From Cylindrotheca closterium (Eukaryota; Bacillariophyta; Bacillariophyceae; Bacillariales; Bacillariaceae): DNA of 58,991 nt. The stretch lies in contig CAKOGP040001224.1 in NCBI GenBank assembly GCA_933822405.4, positions 1 through 58,991 of the forward strand, read 5' to 3'. Position numbers and translations under genes: made by a program. This document shows positions 31,815-41,811 of the stretch, piece by piece. Below the pieces are notes generated by a model, which worked only from the letters and a program-made list of their open reading frames with translations, had not been told where the DNA came from and made no database searches. Each line of letters opens with the position of its first letter. The stretch's first letter is position 1.

Positions 31815-34800
31815 ATGGGTCGAGAAAAACGAAAGACAAGACTGAACAAGGGAGAAAGCGGAGAATTTCTGGGTTTTGCAGCCTTTGCTGCACCTGCAGC
31901 AGCTCCTTCTGCCACCAAGGGAGCGTCGCCATCAGCTCCCTCATTGACGATATCACCGATATATACGGGATCCGACAGTTATCTATCCTTGATATTTCCA
32001 CGCATTGGTCAAAAACGAGATGCTACTACCAAAGCCAAAGCAGTGGGAGATTTGAAGGCTTTCTTTGCCGACGATTGCAAGCCAAAAAAGGCAAAAGTCG
32101 AAGCATTGAGTCATTTTTGCTATCTATTTCATTCCAAACTACATTACGATAATACGCCCCGAGTACGAGCTAGTTGCTTGGAGTGTTTCCTACCAGCTGC
32201 CGAATCCGTCCCCAAAGCATGGAAGACACTGACCGAAATCCAACCAGAAATCCTCGGCATCATTCTATGCAGTATGGCCGATCCAGGAACTGAGGTGCGA
32301 ATGGCGGCAAATGCCTTGGTAGAAAGTCTAGAGGCGTCAGATCCAAACAACTTTACGGAGGGAACCTGGGATTATGTCGAACGGATACTCTCCTATGGAA
32401 GTTCTAAAGCCATGTCCGAAGAGTTGTTCCAAAAAGGGAAAGATTCTGCTTCGGCTGATCAAAAGGAAGAATTGGAGGAACGATACGAAAGAATCGTTGG
32501 GACTGCAATTGGAGGAATGCAACTCTACTTGCAAAAATATCATTCCGATACTGCTCCGACAACAAGAGCCAATGTCAAGTTTTTATGGAAGGCCATGTCC
32601 AGCAACAAACCATCCCTTCGACAGCGAACCTTTTCACTGCTTTCGACGAGTTTTCAAAAGGCGCCTTCTTTGGTGGACAATGATAAGATTTCCAAAATGC
32701 TCTTGCAGACGCTTTCGGCCGAGAAGGAAGCCTCGAATATCCCATCCCTTTTGGAGACCTTAATTTCCTTTGTTGCCTCATATCCACAAGAAGAACGATC
32801 GAGTACCATGTCCTTGTATACCAAACCATTGACGAAACTTTTCAAAAAAGGATGTCTCGGAGCTAGCCGCTGGTCTCCCACCGTCTTGCCCATTGTGGCA
32901 CTACTTCCACAAGAGGAACAAGCCTCGCTGTTGACTTGTGTATGGGAAGGCCGGGTGAATGTGGCGGGTTTGGCCGAAGAGCTGGAAGTAGTGGGAGCCG
33001 TTGCCGAAACGGCCACCTTTTTGCTGTTAAAGGCAAGTCATGTTTTTTCCGAGATCATTGCCAAGTGCTGGTTGTATTCTCTTCAGACCTTTTTGACGAC
33101 CGAAGGGAGCGGACCGGCCAGGCGATCACTCGACAAGCTGTGCGAAATTCTCGCGAGGGATTGGATGCAATTGAATCAGGCATCTCAGAGCAAGGAAACT
33201 TCTGCCATCTTTCAATTGAAGGATTGGTTCTGGAATCAAGAATTGGAAAAGGTTGTCCTCGAAGACAATGTAAACAATGGACAAATGCTTTCGCTCATTC
33301 AATTGCTTGCAGTCAAGGAGGCGTCCGAAGCTAATCAATGGGCTCACATTATTCAAAAGAAATTTCATAAAGTGTTGGCTACTTGCCAGGGAAATTCGGG
33401 CTTGGTTCCGGCAATGGACGTTTACGAATTATGGATTGCTATTTTGGAGAAGCTTTCCGTGGACCATGTTTTTGACAAGCCTAAATTGGACAAATTTGTC
33501 ATGAACGATCTCTTGCGGTGGATGGTCATCCATACCAGTTCGGTTTCGGAACAGGCCGATGCCAACTTGACTAGGTGCGATTTCACCTTGTATCGACTAT
33601 GCCGGTCCATGACCAATGACGGTGTCTGGAACACACTCCTAAAGGAATTAGTTGCGGCCAAGTGCGACTTGTCGTACTTGCAAGTTGGCTTGGAAACTGT
33701 GCTGCAGGCACAAGGATCAGCCGATCTTTTCCCGTGTTTGACTTTGGACGAGCTGTGCGTCCAAGTGGCCCAAGAAGCAGTCCATCCTTTGGAGCTTGCT
33801 CTGGACTTTAGTGTGGCTAGTGACCTTTCGGCCGAGCACAACCAAAAGGTTTCGAATTTCTTGAAGGTGTGCCTTGGGCTTGGCAAGTATGACAACTTAT
33901 TGGAAAGGACGTCGATCGAATCGATGGTGAAGTATGCCTGTCCAGAGGATTACTTGATTTCCATGGAGGATAATCCTGTTTTGGAGACTCTTGTTCAGAT
34001 GATAATTGCTGGCCGTCTTGGCGCTCAAGACGAGAAGTCTATCCTGGTACAAAGCTGGCGACAAGGAGGAGACTTGTGGGAAAGCGAAGCGATCCCCTTC
34101 GTCGCAGACAAGGAGTCACACTTGGTCTCCTTGATCGAATTGGCGTCCACCGAAACCAAGGCAATGTTGAATCAAGTATCATCTGAGCATCTTTCTCATG
34201 TCTGGTCTGAGAGAGCCAACCGTCTTCTAGGACTGTGCCGAATCGAGAGCGAAGCGACACTACCAGCACCCGATCTTTCACTTGTTGGGTTGTCAGACCA
34301 ATCGAAGTGGTCCAGCGAACCAAGTCCCTTCCTGTCCATGTCTTTGATGAATCTCTTGTCGCAGATGGAATCCAAAGAGAACAAACGATTGCTATTCTCT
34401 AATTTCCAAGGTTCCGTTTTGGAGCCGTTTTTGGACATTTTGCTGAGCTTGTCGAGCGCCAACAGCGATATTCTCAAGGCAGATTTTGCAAGACGGCGAA
34501 CAGACACGTGTTCTGCACTGTTGCAAGCAATTGATACAGCTTCCATAGAGAATTCACAATTGGATGAATGGTGCGACAAGCTTATTTCTCTCCTGGCATC
34601 TTTGTTTGACAAAGGGGACGAGCTGCGATGTTGCCGGGGCGTTGCAGTGCTTTCGCAGTTGGTCGAATTTCGATTCCGTACGATTCGCCCAGTGGAATCC
34701 ACCACAGACGACCAGTTGCAGATTCATCAAATTGTAAAGGGTGACACTGTATGGTACATTGTGCAGTCTGAGGATCCTTCTATCAGGGAGAAATGCACTA

Positions 34801-36953
34801 TCGTCAAGGTTCACAACGATTTGCCGGGTGAAAGGTATTTTACAATTCGTTTGAATCGCGACGGGGAAGACCAAGAGCGCCAAACGGTCGTGGACAGGCT
34901 CCGAAAAGCACCATTTGCTGCAGGCGAGGCAAGTGCTGCTGCAGTGTATGCTAAAGACATTTCGAAGGAAGAGAGTATGGAGCGTGGCAAACTACTAAAG
35001 CTCATTCTTGATCAACTAATCGTTCCAAATTGGGAGAAGTGGCCTACCGAATGTTTCGAGTTGGTTAGTATTGCGATTTCACAGTGCGGACTACTCGGGG
35101 GACGAGGAATCGGAACAGATCATCACATGATTCTTCAAAAATTAATGAAGATTCAAAGTGACAATCTTGTTACATTAGAGGGGTTGTCATCTGACAACGT
35201 TGACAAGGTTGCATCTGCGATGCAAAGCCTTTCATATTCCCTGGGATACGGCAAGAATGTTCCAAAATTGCAGAGTCTGAATCTCGTTGGATTTAGTCCA
35301 GTTAGCTCCATGAAATCCATCGTTGGCTACCTTGATGAGAACGAGGCAGAGGTCGAAGAGGAATTTGATTCGGCTGCTGCAATGTGGCTAAGCGTCTCAG
35401 CCCCAGAGGTTTCTGACAAAGATCTGCGACAGCAAGTGTTTTGGCACCTCTATCGTCTGTCGGCTCGACTAATTCAGAGCGAGGGGAGCGATGAATTCAG
35501 TTCGCGTGATTTCGTGGCGCTACGGGCCATTGCAATAGCACAGAAGGAAAACCACAAATCAAGGGCAGGTGTTTCTCTGCTCGATGATTCTGAAGCAGAA
35601 GCATTGTCCGCGCTCATCAAGTCCTTCTTCTGTCAGTGGGATTCCGAAAGCCAAAATGGTTTGCCGCTTTGGAGTTCCAGCAAAATTTTCGACAATGTCT
35701 TCAGCGATGGTCTCAGAAACCGAAGCTCTCTCATGGGTCATGCTTGCCGTCCGTGTGTCGACGACGTTGTACATTCCTTATCCAAAGAAAGCAAAAGGGT
35801 ATACGCTGCCAAGCTTTTGAAAGCATTTGCAGATAAAGGAGTGCCGCTTCATGCTGAACCCACTGCCCCTAATAGTACTACCGCGTCCAAGCTTGACCAA
35901 TGGTGCTCTGATCTCATTGATGAAGAGATCGAAGAGCTGGAAGATGATATCGATGCAGTTGCACAATGGGTGCCAGCAAAAATGATGAACGAGGTCGAGA
36001 GCTGGTACGAACAGACAGAGGGGGGCAATGTTGCCACGCCCGCAGACGGAGACTCGGCCGTGTATGTTGTCGATGATGCCACTGCATGTGCCCGAATGCT
36101 CACTTGGAATTCGTTATGCGAGATCACCAAGGTTGCTGCTGAAAAAAATTCGGTGAATCGGTCGTCGTTCGCTGCCTACATTACCAAGTGCAAGGCCGTC
36201 GACTCCATTTTGAATCTTGCTTTGTCGTATGGCAACGTCGGAACGGATAGAAAAATGAAATTTGAGAAGGTTAAAGATGCCAACACAATCCTAGAGTCGG
36301 GAACCGAGATCAATCTTGCCCAATTGTCAGCACTAACCATTTTCAACACCATTGAGGTCTTTCCCTCGGTTTCCAAGACTTGGTGGGAGATGGGCTGCCC
36401 GAAATTTGCTACACAAGCTATTCGCGAGTTTGTGGAAACAAATGTCTCACCAGAGATACTTCGCAACGAACTCCAACATATGAAACAGACATCATCTTTT
36501 GGCAACATGAACGTCAAGGGGAGCGCCATCAGTCGGGAGGTAACGGCGTCGTACGTCCAGGACGATTTCACCCTTTCTGTCGCTATTGCAACGCCCATTT
36601 CCTTTCCATTCAGGAGTGCCGTGGTCGACTGCTCGAAAACTTATGGTGTGCCAGAGAAGAGGTGGAAGCGATGGGCACTACAAATCACTCAGATTCTGAA
36701 CACTCAAGGTGGAACGCTGGGTGACGCCCTGATGTTGTGGAAGGACAACGTGGACAAGGAATTCGAAGGGGTCGAACCTTGTCCCGTTTGTTATTCCGTT
36801 CTTCATGTCAAGACGCACAAACAACCCACTGTGGAATGCAATACATGCCACAATCGCTTCCACATCGAATGTTTGTCCCAATGGTTCCGGCAAAGTGGCA
36901 AGAGAAATTGTGTCATCTGCCAGCAGCCATGGAGCGGGACTCGGGTGTCATAG
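31815..36953 (+). CDS. LTN1: E3 ubiquitin ligase listerin
   Basis: Single 5.1-kb exon, 1712 residues, ATG at 31815. The N-terminus shows the listerin signature (YLSLIFPRIGQKRDATTKAK, then a conserved 'KAKALSHF' type turn read here as KVEALSHFCYLFHS). A long HEAT/ARM-like alpha-solenoid follows, and a C-terminal RING variant of C4HC3 type at about 1656-1706: CPVCYSV, CNTCHNRFHIECL, CVICQQPW. Listerin joins the 60S-NEMF complex and ubiquitinates nascent chains stuck on stalled ribosomes (RQC pathway). The length and the C-terminal RING fit the family (1500-1800). It is the largest exon in the window and has no intron. Confidence 0.93.
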   Translation: MGREKRKTRLNKGESGEFLGFAAFAAPAAAPSATKGASPSAPSLTISPIYTGSDSYLSLIFPRIGQKRDATTKAKAVGDLKAFFADDCKPKKAKVEALSHFCYLFHSKLHYDNTPRVRASCLECFLPAAESVPKAWKTLTEIQPEILGIILCSMADPGTEVRMAANALVESLEASDPNNFTEGTWDYVERILSYGSSKAMSEELFQKGKDSASADQKEELEERYERIVGTAIGGMQLYLQKYHSDTAPTTRANVKFLWKAMSSNKPSLRQRTFSLLSTSFQKAPSLVDNDKISKMLLQTLSAEKEASNIPSLLETLISFVASYPQEERSSTMSLYTKPLTKLFKKGCLGASRWSPTVLPIVALLPQEEQASLLTCVWEGRVNVAGLAEELEVVGAVAETATFLLLKASHVFSEIIAKCWLYSLQTFLTTEGSGPARRSLDKLCEILARDWMQLNQASQSKETSAIFQLKDWFWNQELEKVVLEDNVNNGQMLSLIQLLAVKEASEANQWAHIIQKKFHKVLATCQGNSGLVPAMDVYELWIAILEKLSVDHVFDKPKLDKFVMNDLLRWMVIHTSSVSEQADANLTRCDFTLYRLCRSMTNDGVWNTLLKELVAAKCDLSYLQVGLETVLQAQGSADLFPCLTLDELCVQVAQEAVHPLELALDFSVASDLSAEHNQKVSNFLKVCLGLGKYDNLLERTSIESMVKYACPEDYLISMEDNPVLETLVQMIIAGRLGAQDEKSILVQSWRQGGDLWESEAIPFVADKESHLVSLIELASTETKAMLNQVSSEHLSHVWSERANRLLGLCRIESEATLPAPDLSLVGLSDQSKWSSEPSPFLSMSLMNLLSQMESKENKRLLFSNFQGSVLEPFLDILLSLSSANSDILKADFARRRTDTCSALLQAIDTASIENSQLDEWCDKLISLLASLFDKGDELRCCRGVAVLSQLVEFRFRTIRPVESTTDDQLQIHQIVKGDTVWYIVQSEDPSIREKCTIVKVHNDLPGERYFTIRLNRDGEDQERQTVVDRLRKAPFAAGEASAAAVYAKDISKEESMERGKLLKLILDQLIVPNWEKWPTECFELVSIAISQCGLLGGRGIGTDHHMILQKLMKIQSDNLVTLEGLSSDNVDKVASAMQSLSYSLGYGKNVPKLQSLNLVGFSPVSSMKSIVGYLDENEAEVEEEFDSAAAMWLSVSAPEVSDKDLRQQVFWHLYRLSARLIQSEGSDEFSSRDFVALRAIAIAQKENHKSRAGVSLLDDSEAEALSALIKSFFCQWDSESQNGLPLWSSSKIFDNVFSDGLRNRSSLMGHACRPCVDDVVHSLSKESKRVYAAKLLKAFADKGVPLHAEPTAPNSTTASKLDQWCSDLIDEEIEELEDDIDAVAQWVPAKMMNEVESWYEQTEGGNVATPADGDSAVYVVDDATACARMLTWNSLCEITKVAAEKNSVNRSSFAAYITKCKAVDSILNLALSYGNVGTDRKMKFEKVKDANTILESGTEINLAQLSALTIFNTIEVFPSVSKTWWEMGCPKFATQAIREFVETNVSPEILRNELQHMKQTSSFGNMNVKGSAISREVTASYVQDDFTLSVAIATPISFPFRSAVVDCSKTYGVPEKRWKRWALQITQILNTQGGTLGDALMLWKDNVDKEFEGVEPCPVCYSVLHVKTHKQPTVECNTCHNRFHIECLSQWFRQSGKRNCVICQQPWSGTRVS

Positions 36954-37254
36954 TTGTTTTCTTAGGATCATCAATAGTGTACACTAGTGCTAACTTAATT
37001 TGGCTGGCTACGTATCTATGATTGGATGGTGGATAGGTACGAGTACTCATGATCATGACTGATTTATTCATATCATTCAATCGTATTCTTGCTTTGACCA
37101 GTATGACTGCTTGGACACATCATCAAAGTGGGATGACGACAACACAAAAAACTAAGAACGACTGATGATGATTGATACTTGATTCACTGCCGTTCTCATA
37201 ACATTTGCATGTTTGCAAGCAACAACTGTCAACTTTATCCTTTCACATTTGACT
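36954..37254. other. Spacer between listerin and CIA30 gene
   Basis: This is 301 bp between two plus-strand genes. It must hold the listerin 3' end and the promoter of the next gene. No motif stands out. Confidence 0.45.
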
Positions 37255-38037
37255 ATGAAGTTCTACACGAAGCATACTCATATGACAATCGCCTGTTTGC
37301 TCCTTTTGAGTAATATTACATGCTTCGCATTTTCCAACAAAGTATCATCAAGTTCTACTAGACGACTCTCACAACGCACAAATAGTGTGTTAGTCAAGGC
37401 CACAACATCCGAAGCTGGTCAACGAAAACCATGGGAATTTTTTCGCTTTGTCCGCCAATCTTCTAAATTCATCAATGTTCTTCCCCGAAAAACGTCCAAA
37501 CGAGTTGTCCAAGCAGGGGATCTCTTGTGGACCCCCGTCGACACCAACAAGAGCTTTGATTTTGCGCCTTTGGACGATGTGGTCATGGGTGGGGCATCCT
37601 CTTCCACATTTGATGGAGCAACAGGAAAGTGGGTTGGTCAAGTGACAGATGCCAACAGTGGTGGATTCATTGGCATTCGATCCACACCAGGCGTCGATTT
37701 GGACATGAGCCAGTGCAAGGGCATTGAAGTCAAACTATCGAACTTGAACAAGAATCAAAAGTCACTTCGACTCAAGGTTGTGATGCGAGACTCGACGGAA
37801 TTCAATGGAATCGCTTGGACGACTAGCAAGAGTTTATCGGGACGAAGCCTGAAGATTCCCTTTGATCAGCAGGCACCAACACTGTTCGCAAAGACTGTCG
37901 AATCAGAGCCCTTTCAAAAGGATCAAGTCAAAACTATCCAGCTGGTCTATTCCAAGTTTGAATACGACGGTGCATTGAACCCAACCTTTGTGACTGGCGA
38001 CTTTGCCTTGCAGGTAGAAGAGATTCGAGCCTATTGA
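37255..38037 (+). CDS. CIA30-domain protein, likely plastid-targeted
   Basis: The ATG at 37255 is chosen because it starts a good signal peptide (MKFYTKHTHMTIACLLLLSN). Total 260 residues. The segment ITCFAFSNKV has Phe at the probable cleavage site, followed by a Ser/Arg-rich, acid-poor stretch. This matches the diatom plastid bipartite leader (ASAFAP-like). The mature part is one CIA30 domain: FAPLDDVVMGGASSSTFDG, GGFIGIRSTPGVDLDMS, LRLKVVMRDSTEFNGI and a C-terminal FALQVEEIRAY. CIA30/NDUFAF1 assembles mitochondrial complex I. Plastid relatives with this domain (HCF173-type) help photosystem II translation or assembly. The leader argues for the plastid role here, but this is inference. Confidence 0.82.
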   Translation: MKFYTKHTHMTIACLLLLSNITCFAFSNKVSSSSTRRLSQRTNSVLVKATTSEAGQRKPWEFFRFVRQSSKFINVLPRKTSKRVVQAGDLLWTPVDTNKSFDFAPLDDVVMGGASSSTFDGATGKWVGQVTDANSGGFIGIRSTPGVDLDMSQCKGIEVKLSNLNKNQKSLRLKVVMRDSTEFNGIAWTTSKSLSGRSLKIPFDQQAPTLFAKTVESEPFQKDQVKTIQLVYSKFEYDGALNPTFVTGDFALQVEEIRAY

Positions 38038-38574
38038 AGTCGTCCTAGAACCTCCTTTTAGAGGCGAAGAAGGAGATAATATCGATTAGATCTATTATAT
38101 TTCAATCCCATTGATTTGACCTTTTCATGAATTGAAAGTATGAAGTTCTCTCCTCCAGCACTCCTGTCGTGTTTGCGAAACTTCTTCAGTACTATGCAAG
38201 ATGTCTGAAAGGTACCGGAGTACCTACCGTACTGTAGCAGACAGTTGCAATGCCCTTATCAGAATTGGGGTTATTAGTACGCACTAGATAGAGCAATTTT
38301 GCTCACACTATGCCTGGTGCCTGGTGCCTGGTACAAGTACAGCATGTTCTGTACTGGATGATGATGCGTCAGCTATGGACCAACATGCCCAATCGATGCC
38401 TGTCATATAAATAATACAGCAGCATTTTGAAACCTGCCATGTACGTGTACTTCGAAGTTCCCTGACGCGGTAGTGTGGAGAACGTGTTTTGCAAAAAATA
38501 CAGTTGTTCATTTTGCTTCGTTTAACCGTCAAATTTCCCGCGGCACCTATCATTTGCGCGCTTTTGGGTCAGTA
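38038..38574. other. Spacer with short tandem repeat
   Basis: This is 537 bp with several GTAC-type motifs (GGTACCGGAGTACC near 38211) and a tandem TGCCTGG repeat (three copies) at about 38312-38332. No gene was seen. Confidence 0.5.
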
Positions 38575-38816
38575 TTATCGGTCAGCATACAGACGTTTAG
38601 TCGTGATTAAAGGTTCCCTCAGAAACTGCCTGAGCATGTCATCGCTGAGGTCCGCTTGCCCTTCGAGCCGCAGCAATATTCCGCAATCAAACGAAACAGG
38701 GTGCTTGACAGCGTGGCAAAACTGATCCACCAGCATCGAGACCTCTGGATCGTTTTTCACTTCAGCAACCTTCTGCTTGTTGTGAATCCAATCATACAGC
38801 TTGTCAGCATCATCAC
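38575..38816 (-). other. Possible coding fragment (relic or exon) of unknown protein
   Basis: One minus-strand frame stays open for about 80 codons to a TAA at 38577-38575, and its composition is protein-like (LYDWIHNKQKVAEV, MLVDQFCHAVKHPVSF, LLRLEGQADLSDDMLRQF). It has no ATG at its upstream end, where an AG|GT sequence could be a splice acceptor. Stops in the same frame lie just before it. It may be the last exon of a gene, or a fragment left by decay. No family was recognised. Confidence 0.35.
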
Positions 38817-38856
38817 CTCAACATCATTCCCTGAATTCAGCTGAAGAAATAGCATC

Positions 38857-40086
38857 ATGTGCATGAAGAGATTCAGTTTGGTGACCTTTCTATGGCTGCT
38901 GGCAACAGTAACTGCCAGCCAATACTGCGTGGACGAGGAAGTCGCATACCTTAGAGAACAAGAAAACAATGCTCCCTCTCCAGCTCCTTCTATTTCACGG
39001 GAGTGTACTACCCAAACCTCCAATGCTCGTGGCAAATACACGTCTACGGTGTCTCCGTGCACTTTTGAATTTCATAAGGCGCAAGAGCACCAACGCGAGT
39101 TGGATTTGATAAGATTTCACACTTCAGATCTTTGCTCTTCGGAAAACTCATTCTTGACGGTCCAAGAGTATGTCGAATTCTTCCCAGATGAATGTGTTGC
39201 AGACTTCCAACGCTGTTATAGTCTGGAACATCACCGTTCCGTTATTTGGGATTTCCTCTGCACCAAAGGATGGGACATTCCCGAAGGAACAACTCATGTT
39301 TCTGTGGATTGCCAACGTGATAAGGAACTAATCATACAAGCTACCACCCACCGAAGAGAAGAAATGATTCGAGGTGAACAGCATGCTCGGGTGGAAACCT
39401 ACCAGAGCAAGCTCTTCAACTTGGCAAGCATTCTGGGTGTTTGTTTGGTGGGTGTCTATGCCATTTCCAATCTAATTGTCAAGCCATTGGTGGCTTCGAG
39501 GCTGTATACTGCGGTAATGGCTGGTTCTGGTGATGGAAGCTGTAACAACAACAACAATCAAGACATTCTTCCAAGGACTATCCAACCACGCTACCAAATG
39601 CTTCACGCTGCTGGCAGTGTGGGTGGAAACAGCAGCACTCTGGATGATAGCGCTGTTATCTACGGAGGAGACCATCCTTCTCAAATCATGATTATGGGGG
39701 CCGAAGAAGACGGAGAAGGTTCCTCTGAACTGAACGAGAGTCAGCTGATGGAAGACTTCAATTCTCAAATGCCAGACTTTGATGCGGTACCCATTACCTT
39801 TGCTGCATCGCACCATGGTACTACCCATCGAGCGCATTCGGACCTCACGACGGACAGTGCCGTACTGCCAATGACACGTGCACTGTCCACAACAACAGAA
39901 GAAGAATTATCAGCTGACGAGCATCTCGAAGTCTCGATCCAAACAGCAGCTGCTTCGATCATTTCTTCCGCAAGGTCCACAAGAAGGTACAGCAGCAATG
40001 TTCCCAGAATGGAACTGGAGCTTGTTCCCATGGCGTCAGACCCAGATGACATACCGATTGTTCCAGCGACAATCCTTTACAGTTGA
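38857..40086 (+). CDS. Hypothetical type I membrane protein
   Basis: Single exon, 409 residues, ATG at 38857 (second ATG two codons on). A clear signal peptide (MKRFSLVTFLWLLATVTAS) opens a Cys-bearing ectodomain of about 165 residues (CTTQTSNARGK, TVQEYVEFFPDECVADF, WDFLCTKGWDIPEGTTHV), probably disulfide-bonded. One transmembrane helix follows (NLASILGVCLVGVYAISNLI, about 187-206), then a long acidic, Ser-rich cytoplasmic tail. The layout suggests a secretory-pathway or surface protein. No family is recognised. The tail has several Ser/Thr-rich stretches that could be phosphorylated. AATAAA at 40222-40227 may be its poly(A) signal. Confidence 0.75.
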   Translation: MCMKRFSLVTFLWLLATVTASQYCVDEEVAYLREQENNAPSPAPSISRECTTQTSNARGKYTSTVSPCTFEFHKAQEHQRELDLIRFHTSDLCSSENSFLTVQEYVEFFPDECVADFQRCYSLEHHRSVIWDFLCTKGWDIPEGTTHVSVDCQRDKELIIQATTHRREEMIRGEQHARVETYQSKLFNLASILGVCLVGVYAISNLIVKPLVASRLYTAVMAGSGDGSCNNNNNQDILPRTIQPRYQMLHAAGSVGGNSSTLDDSAVIYGGDHPSQIMIMGAEEDGEGSSELNESQLMEDFNSQMPDFDAVPITFAASHHGTTHRAHSDLTTDSAVLPMTRALSTTTEEELSADEHLEVSIQTAAASIISSARSTRRYSSNVPRMELELVPMASDPDDIPIVPATILYS

Positions 40087-40365
40087 TGATGAATATCAAC
40101 TTGTCTGTGTCTGTCGCAAACTGCATAAGGATCACCACATTGGTCCTAGTGAATATATATTTCATCATGTAAACGTGTTACATAACTGTCTGTATTAAAA
40201 TCGAAAGATCATATTATTGTTAATAAAGCATTGCTATTTGCTATTCTGACTATTTGCTTTTCTGAGAGCGACATCTGGCTGTTGATGTTTGTGATTATAA
40301 ACCATGTCCTGAGATGGTCACTTGTTCTCTTCTCTTTGCTTCATTGGTATATCAACGAAAGGCCA
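40087..40365. terminator. Convergent 3' region
   Basis: This 279-bp region lies between convergent stops. It holds an AATAAA at 40222-40227 suited to the plus-strand gene. No gene was seen. Confidence 0.35.
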
Positions 40366-41811
40366 TCACCACTTGAGTCCGGTGCCTTCACCACTCAACA
40401 CTGCCGTATTGGGATCTGCATGTTTGGCTCGTCGAGCCGTCGAGGGCTGTCGAGTGGGCCCATTAGATGATCCAGAGGCGGCGCGTCGAGCAGCCGCTGG
40501 ACGCCGTCTGTGGCCATGACCACTTCCGCGAGGAATGGGATCGTCCGCTTTCTGCTCATCGTCACCTGAATGTTCATTGGGCCGAGGAGCATTTTGTCGT
40601 CTGTGGCCATGTCCACTTCCACGAGGGATGGGCTCACCACCTGGGTGCTCCTCATCTGATAGATGGGACATGCTCGGTGTGCGAGGTTGTCGTCTTCGAC
40701 TGGGACCATGTCCACTTCCACGAGGGATGGGCTCACCACCTGGGTGCTCCTCATCTGGTAGATGGTTCATGCTCGGTGTGCGAGGTTGTCGTCTTCGACT
40801 GGGACCGTGCCCACTTCCACGAGGGATGGGCTCGCCACCTGGGTTCTCATCATCTGATAGATGGTTCATGCTCGGTGTGCGAGGCTGTCGTCTTCGACTG
40901 GGACCGTGCCCACTTCCACGAGGGATGGGCTCACCACCTGGGTTCTCATCATCTGATAGATGGTTCATGCTCGGTGCGCGAGGTTGTCGTCTTCGACTCG
41001 GACCATGTCCACTTCCACGAGAGATGGGCTCACCACCTGGGTTCTCATCATCTGATAGATGGGACATGCTCGGTGTGCGAGGTTGTCGTCTTCGACTCGG
41101 ACCATGTCCACTTCCACGAGGTATGGGATCATCTGATTTCTCGTCACTGGATAGTTTGGACTTGCTTGGTGTGCGATGTTGCATGCTGGGTTTTCGTGGT
41201 CGACCTGGAGAAACAGCACCAGCACCAGCACCACGCTGGCGGGCACTGTTAGATTTGACCATCTCGGATCGCTTGCCCCGACGCTGTCGAACGCTGCCGC
41301 CGGCAGTGCCTCTTGGAGAAACAATCGCAGGTTGCTGCTTGCGAGGCACAGGGCTTTGCATGCCTGCAGCAGGTTTTTGTATAATGTCATCAATCTTTCC
41401 TTCCCACGAAGAATGTCCGTCTTTTTCCTTTGCCTTTTTACTCGGTACCTTTGTAGAGTGCATCATCTTTGACCGCGTGTCGCCTGTCTTATCATGGGAG
41501 TCTTTTTGCGCTTTTCTTTTTGTGTGGGAAGCATCATGGTGGTCACTGGATACTACTTGGGGTGCTTCCTTTTTTTCATCAAAATGCATTCCCATCATTA
41601 TCTGTTCTAATGCCCGTGACGGTCGTTTCTCTCCAACTCCAGATGCCGCAGTCATGGATTCCATTTCTAGTTCTGTCAATTCTACCTCCTCTTCCGAACT
41701 ATGGGCGAAGCTCCCGCTGCTCTCATCATCTGAGAAGTCGTGATCACCAAAATCTGCCAGATTCGCAGCAATCACGTTAGGATTGAAGTTGTGGGATTTC
41801 CGGTAGTCCAT
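40366..41811 (-). CDS. Basic repeat protein encoded by a 99-bp minisatellite
   Basis: Single exon, 481 residues, ATG at 41811. The first ~110 residues are acidic (FGDHDFSDDESSGSFAHSS), the next ~110 basic and low complexity. A tandem array follows of a 33-residue unit with PIPRGSGHGPSRRRQPRTPS then MNHLSDDENPGGE. Five units are nearly identical, with two degenerate ones at the end. Each unit alternates an Arg-rich basic half (with TPS) and an acidic half. The unit offers regular S/T-P or R-x-x-S/T phosphorylation sites and a possible nucleic-acid-binding surface. No domain or membrane segment was seen. The strong repetition leaves long open frames on the opposite strand that I treat as shadows. 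Function unknown. Confidence 0.78.
   Translation of the reverse strand: MDYRKSHNFNPNVIAANLADFGDHDFSDDESSGSFAHSSEEEVELTELEMESMTAASGVGEKRPSRALEQIMMGMHFDEKKEAPQVVSSDHHDASHTKRKAQKDSHDKTGDTRSKMMHSTKVPSKKAKEKDGHSSWEGKIDDIIQKPAAGMQSPVPRKQQPAIVSPRGTAGGSVRQRRGKRSEMVKSNSARQRGAGAGAVSPGRPRKPSMQHRTPSKSKLSSDEKSDDPIPRGSGHGPSRRRQPRTPSMSHLSDDENPGGEPISRGSGHGPSRRRQPRAPSMNHLSDDENPGGEPIPRGSGHGPSRRRQPRTPSMNHLSDDENPGGEPIPRGSGHGPSRRRQPRTPSMNHLPDEEHPGGEPIPRGSGHGPSRRRQPRTPSMSHLSDEEHPGGEPIPRGSGHGHRRQNAPRPNEHSGDDEQKADDPIPRGSGHGHRRRPAAARRAASGSSNGPTRQPSTARRAKHADPNTAVLSGEGTGLKW
40520..41130 (-). repeat. 99-bp minisatellite, about 6-7 units
   Basis: The word CCACTTCC (start of the GSGHG-coding block on the opposite strand) begins at 40613, 40712, 40811, 40910, 41009 and 41108, exactly 99 bases apart each time. 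A diverged copy begins at 40520. The exact spacing and high identity indicate recent expansion by unequal exchange, and the 99-bp unit keeps the reading frame. Confidence 0.95.

Noticed and set aside
40467..41252. 261-codon plus-strand open frame rich in His/Trp/Val
   Set aside because: Same cause: a shadow of the repeat. Its composition is not like a natural protein.
40535..41743. 402-codon open frame on the plus strand
   Set aside because: It lies opposite the minisatellite gene. The 99-bp repeat keeps several frames open, and the minus-strand protein has the better start, charge pattern and non-repeat flanks.
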